A stretch of DNA of 64,000 nt, taken from Pseudomonas sp. dw_358. Lineage in GTDB: Bacteria > Pseudomonadota > Gammaproteobacteria > Pseudomonadales > Pseudomonadaceae. Numbering within the stretch: position 1 is the first letter of the stretch; every line of letters starts with the position of its first letter. Shown piece by piece: positions 63,998 to 64,000 of the stretch. The stretch covers positions 20,928-84,927 of the forward strand of contig NZ_JAAVUX010000023.1 in assembly GCF_018449655.1 (NCBI RefSeq), written 5' to 3'. A program made the translations under genes and the position numbers. The notes below the pieces were generated by a model. It searched no databases. It was not told where the DNA came from and worked only from the letters and a program-made list of their open reading frames with translations.

Positions 63998-64000
63998 TTA

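Overview
The window reads as chromosomal DNA of a Pseudomonas of the fluorescens/putida type. The coding is GC-rich and dense. It carries tamA/tamB, xthA, a PrrF-type iron sRNA, a Crc-antagonist sRNA of the CrcZ/CrcY/CrcX family with its sigma-54 promoter and CbrB-like sites, a LiuR-type MerR regulator, an AruI-type decarboxylase and many sugar/polyol ABC systems. All calls come from reading the sequence and translations; no database search was run.

Layout. 0-8.8 kb: housekeeping and scattered genes (tamB partial, tamA, acetyltransferase, xthA, a phosphate-binding/OmpA fusion, acyl-CoA dehydrogenase with a divergent LysR gene). 8.8-13.2 kb: one giant 1476-aa protein that looks like the dermonecrotic-toxin-type (DUF6543) family. 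13.3-15.1 kb: a regulatory stretch with the LiuR-like regulator and its palindromic operator, the Crc-antagonist sRNA, an Lrp/AsnC regulator and a PrrF sRNA under a Fur box. 15.2-20.9 kb: an M14 carboxypeptidase, zapE, prpE (3' ends overlapping) and a leucine-rich-repeat/protein-kinase fusion.

20.9-39.1 kb is a polyol island of two neighbouring loci. Locus A has a divergent MalK-type ATPase, a sorbitol/xylitol-type dehydrogenase, binding protein, two permeases, a SorC-type regulator and a xylulokinase-like FGGY kinase, with a 10-bp inverted repeat as likely operator. Locus B is a six-gene operon (ribose-type ABC importer, erythritol/threitol-type dehydrogenase, FGGY kinase, L-xylulose-reductase-like SDR) with a LacI regulator and a divergent DhaK-DhaL fusion kinase. 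It suggests import and oxidation of a C4/C5 alditol followed by phosphorylation of a ketose.

39.2-45.5 kb: tRNA-Gln(UUG), an exporter/GlxA-like regulator/isochorismatase operon, a repeat pair with DnaA-box sequences, and an isolated GH25 endolysin plus holin-like pair. 45.5-54.3 kb is the most interesting region. Divergent genes share two HutC-type operators (GT-N-TA-N-AC). One side is an FMN 2-hydroxy-acid oxidase. The other is a taurine/nitrate-type ABC importer, a divergent HisD-family dehydrogenase with altered metal-site residues, an uncharacterised APH-fold kinase, an MDR dehydrogenase and an SDR, followed by a convergent RbtT/DalT-type polyol permease. The set looks like a catabolic pathway whose substrate I cannot name.

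54.7-62.9 kb: a polyamine-type ABC importer with an aldehyde dehydrogenase and an AruI-like TPP decarboxylase, divergent from a LysR gene, suggesting catabolism of a 2-ketoarginine-like or guanidino compound. The window ends with a thioredoxin-fold protein lacking the second redox Cys, a 74-aa unknown protein and a hexanucleotide repeat.
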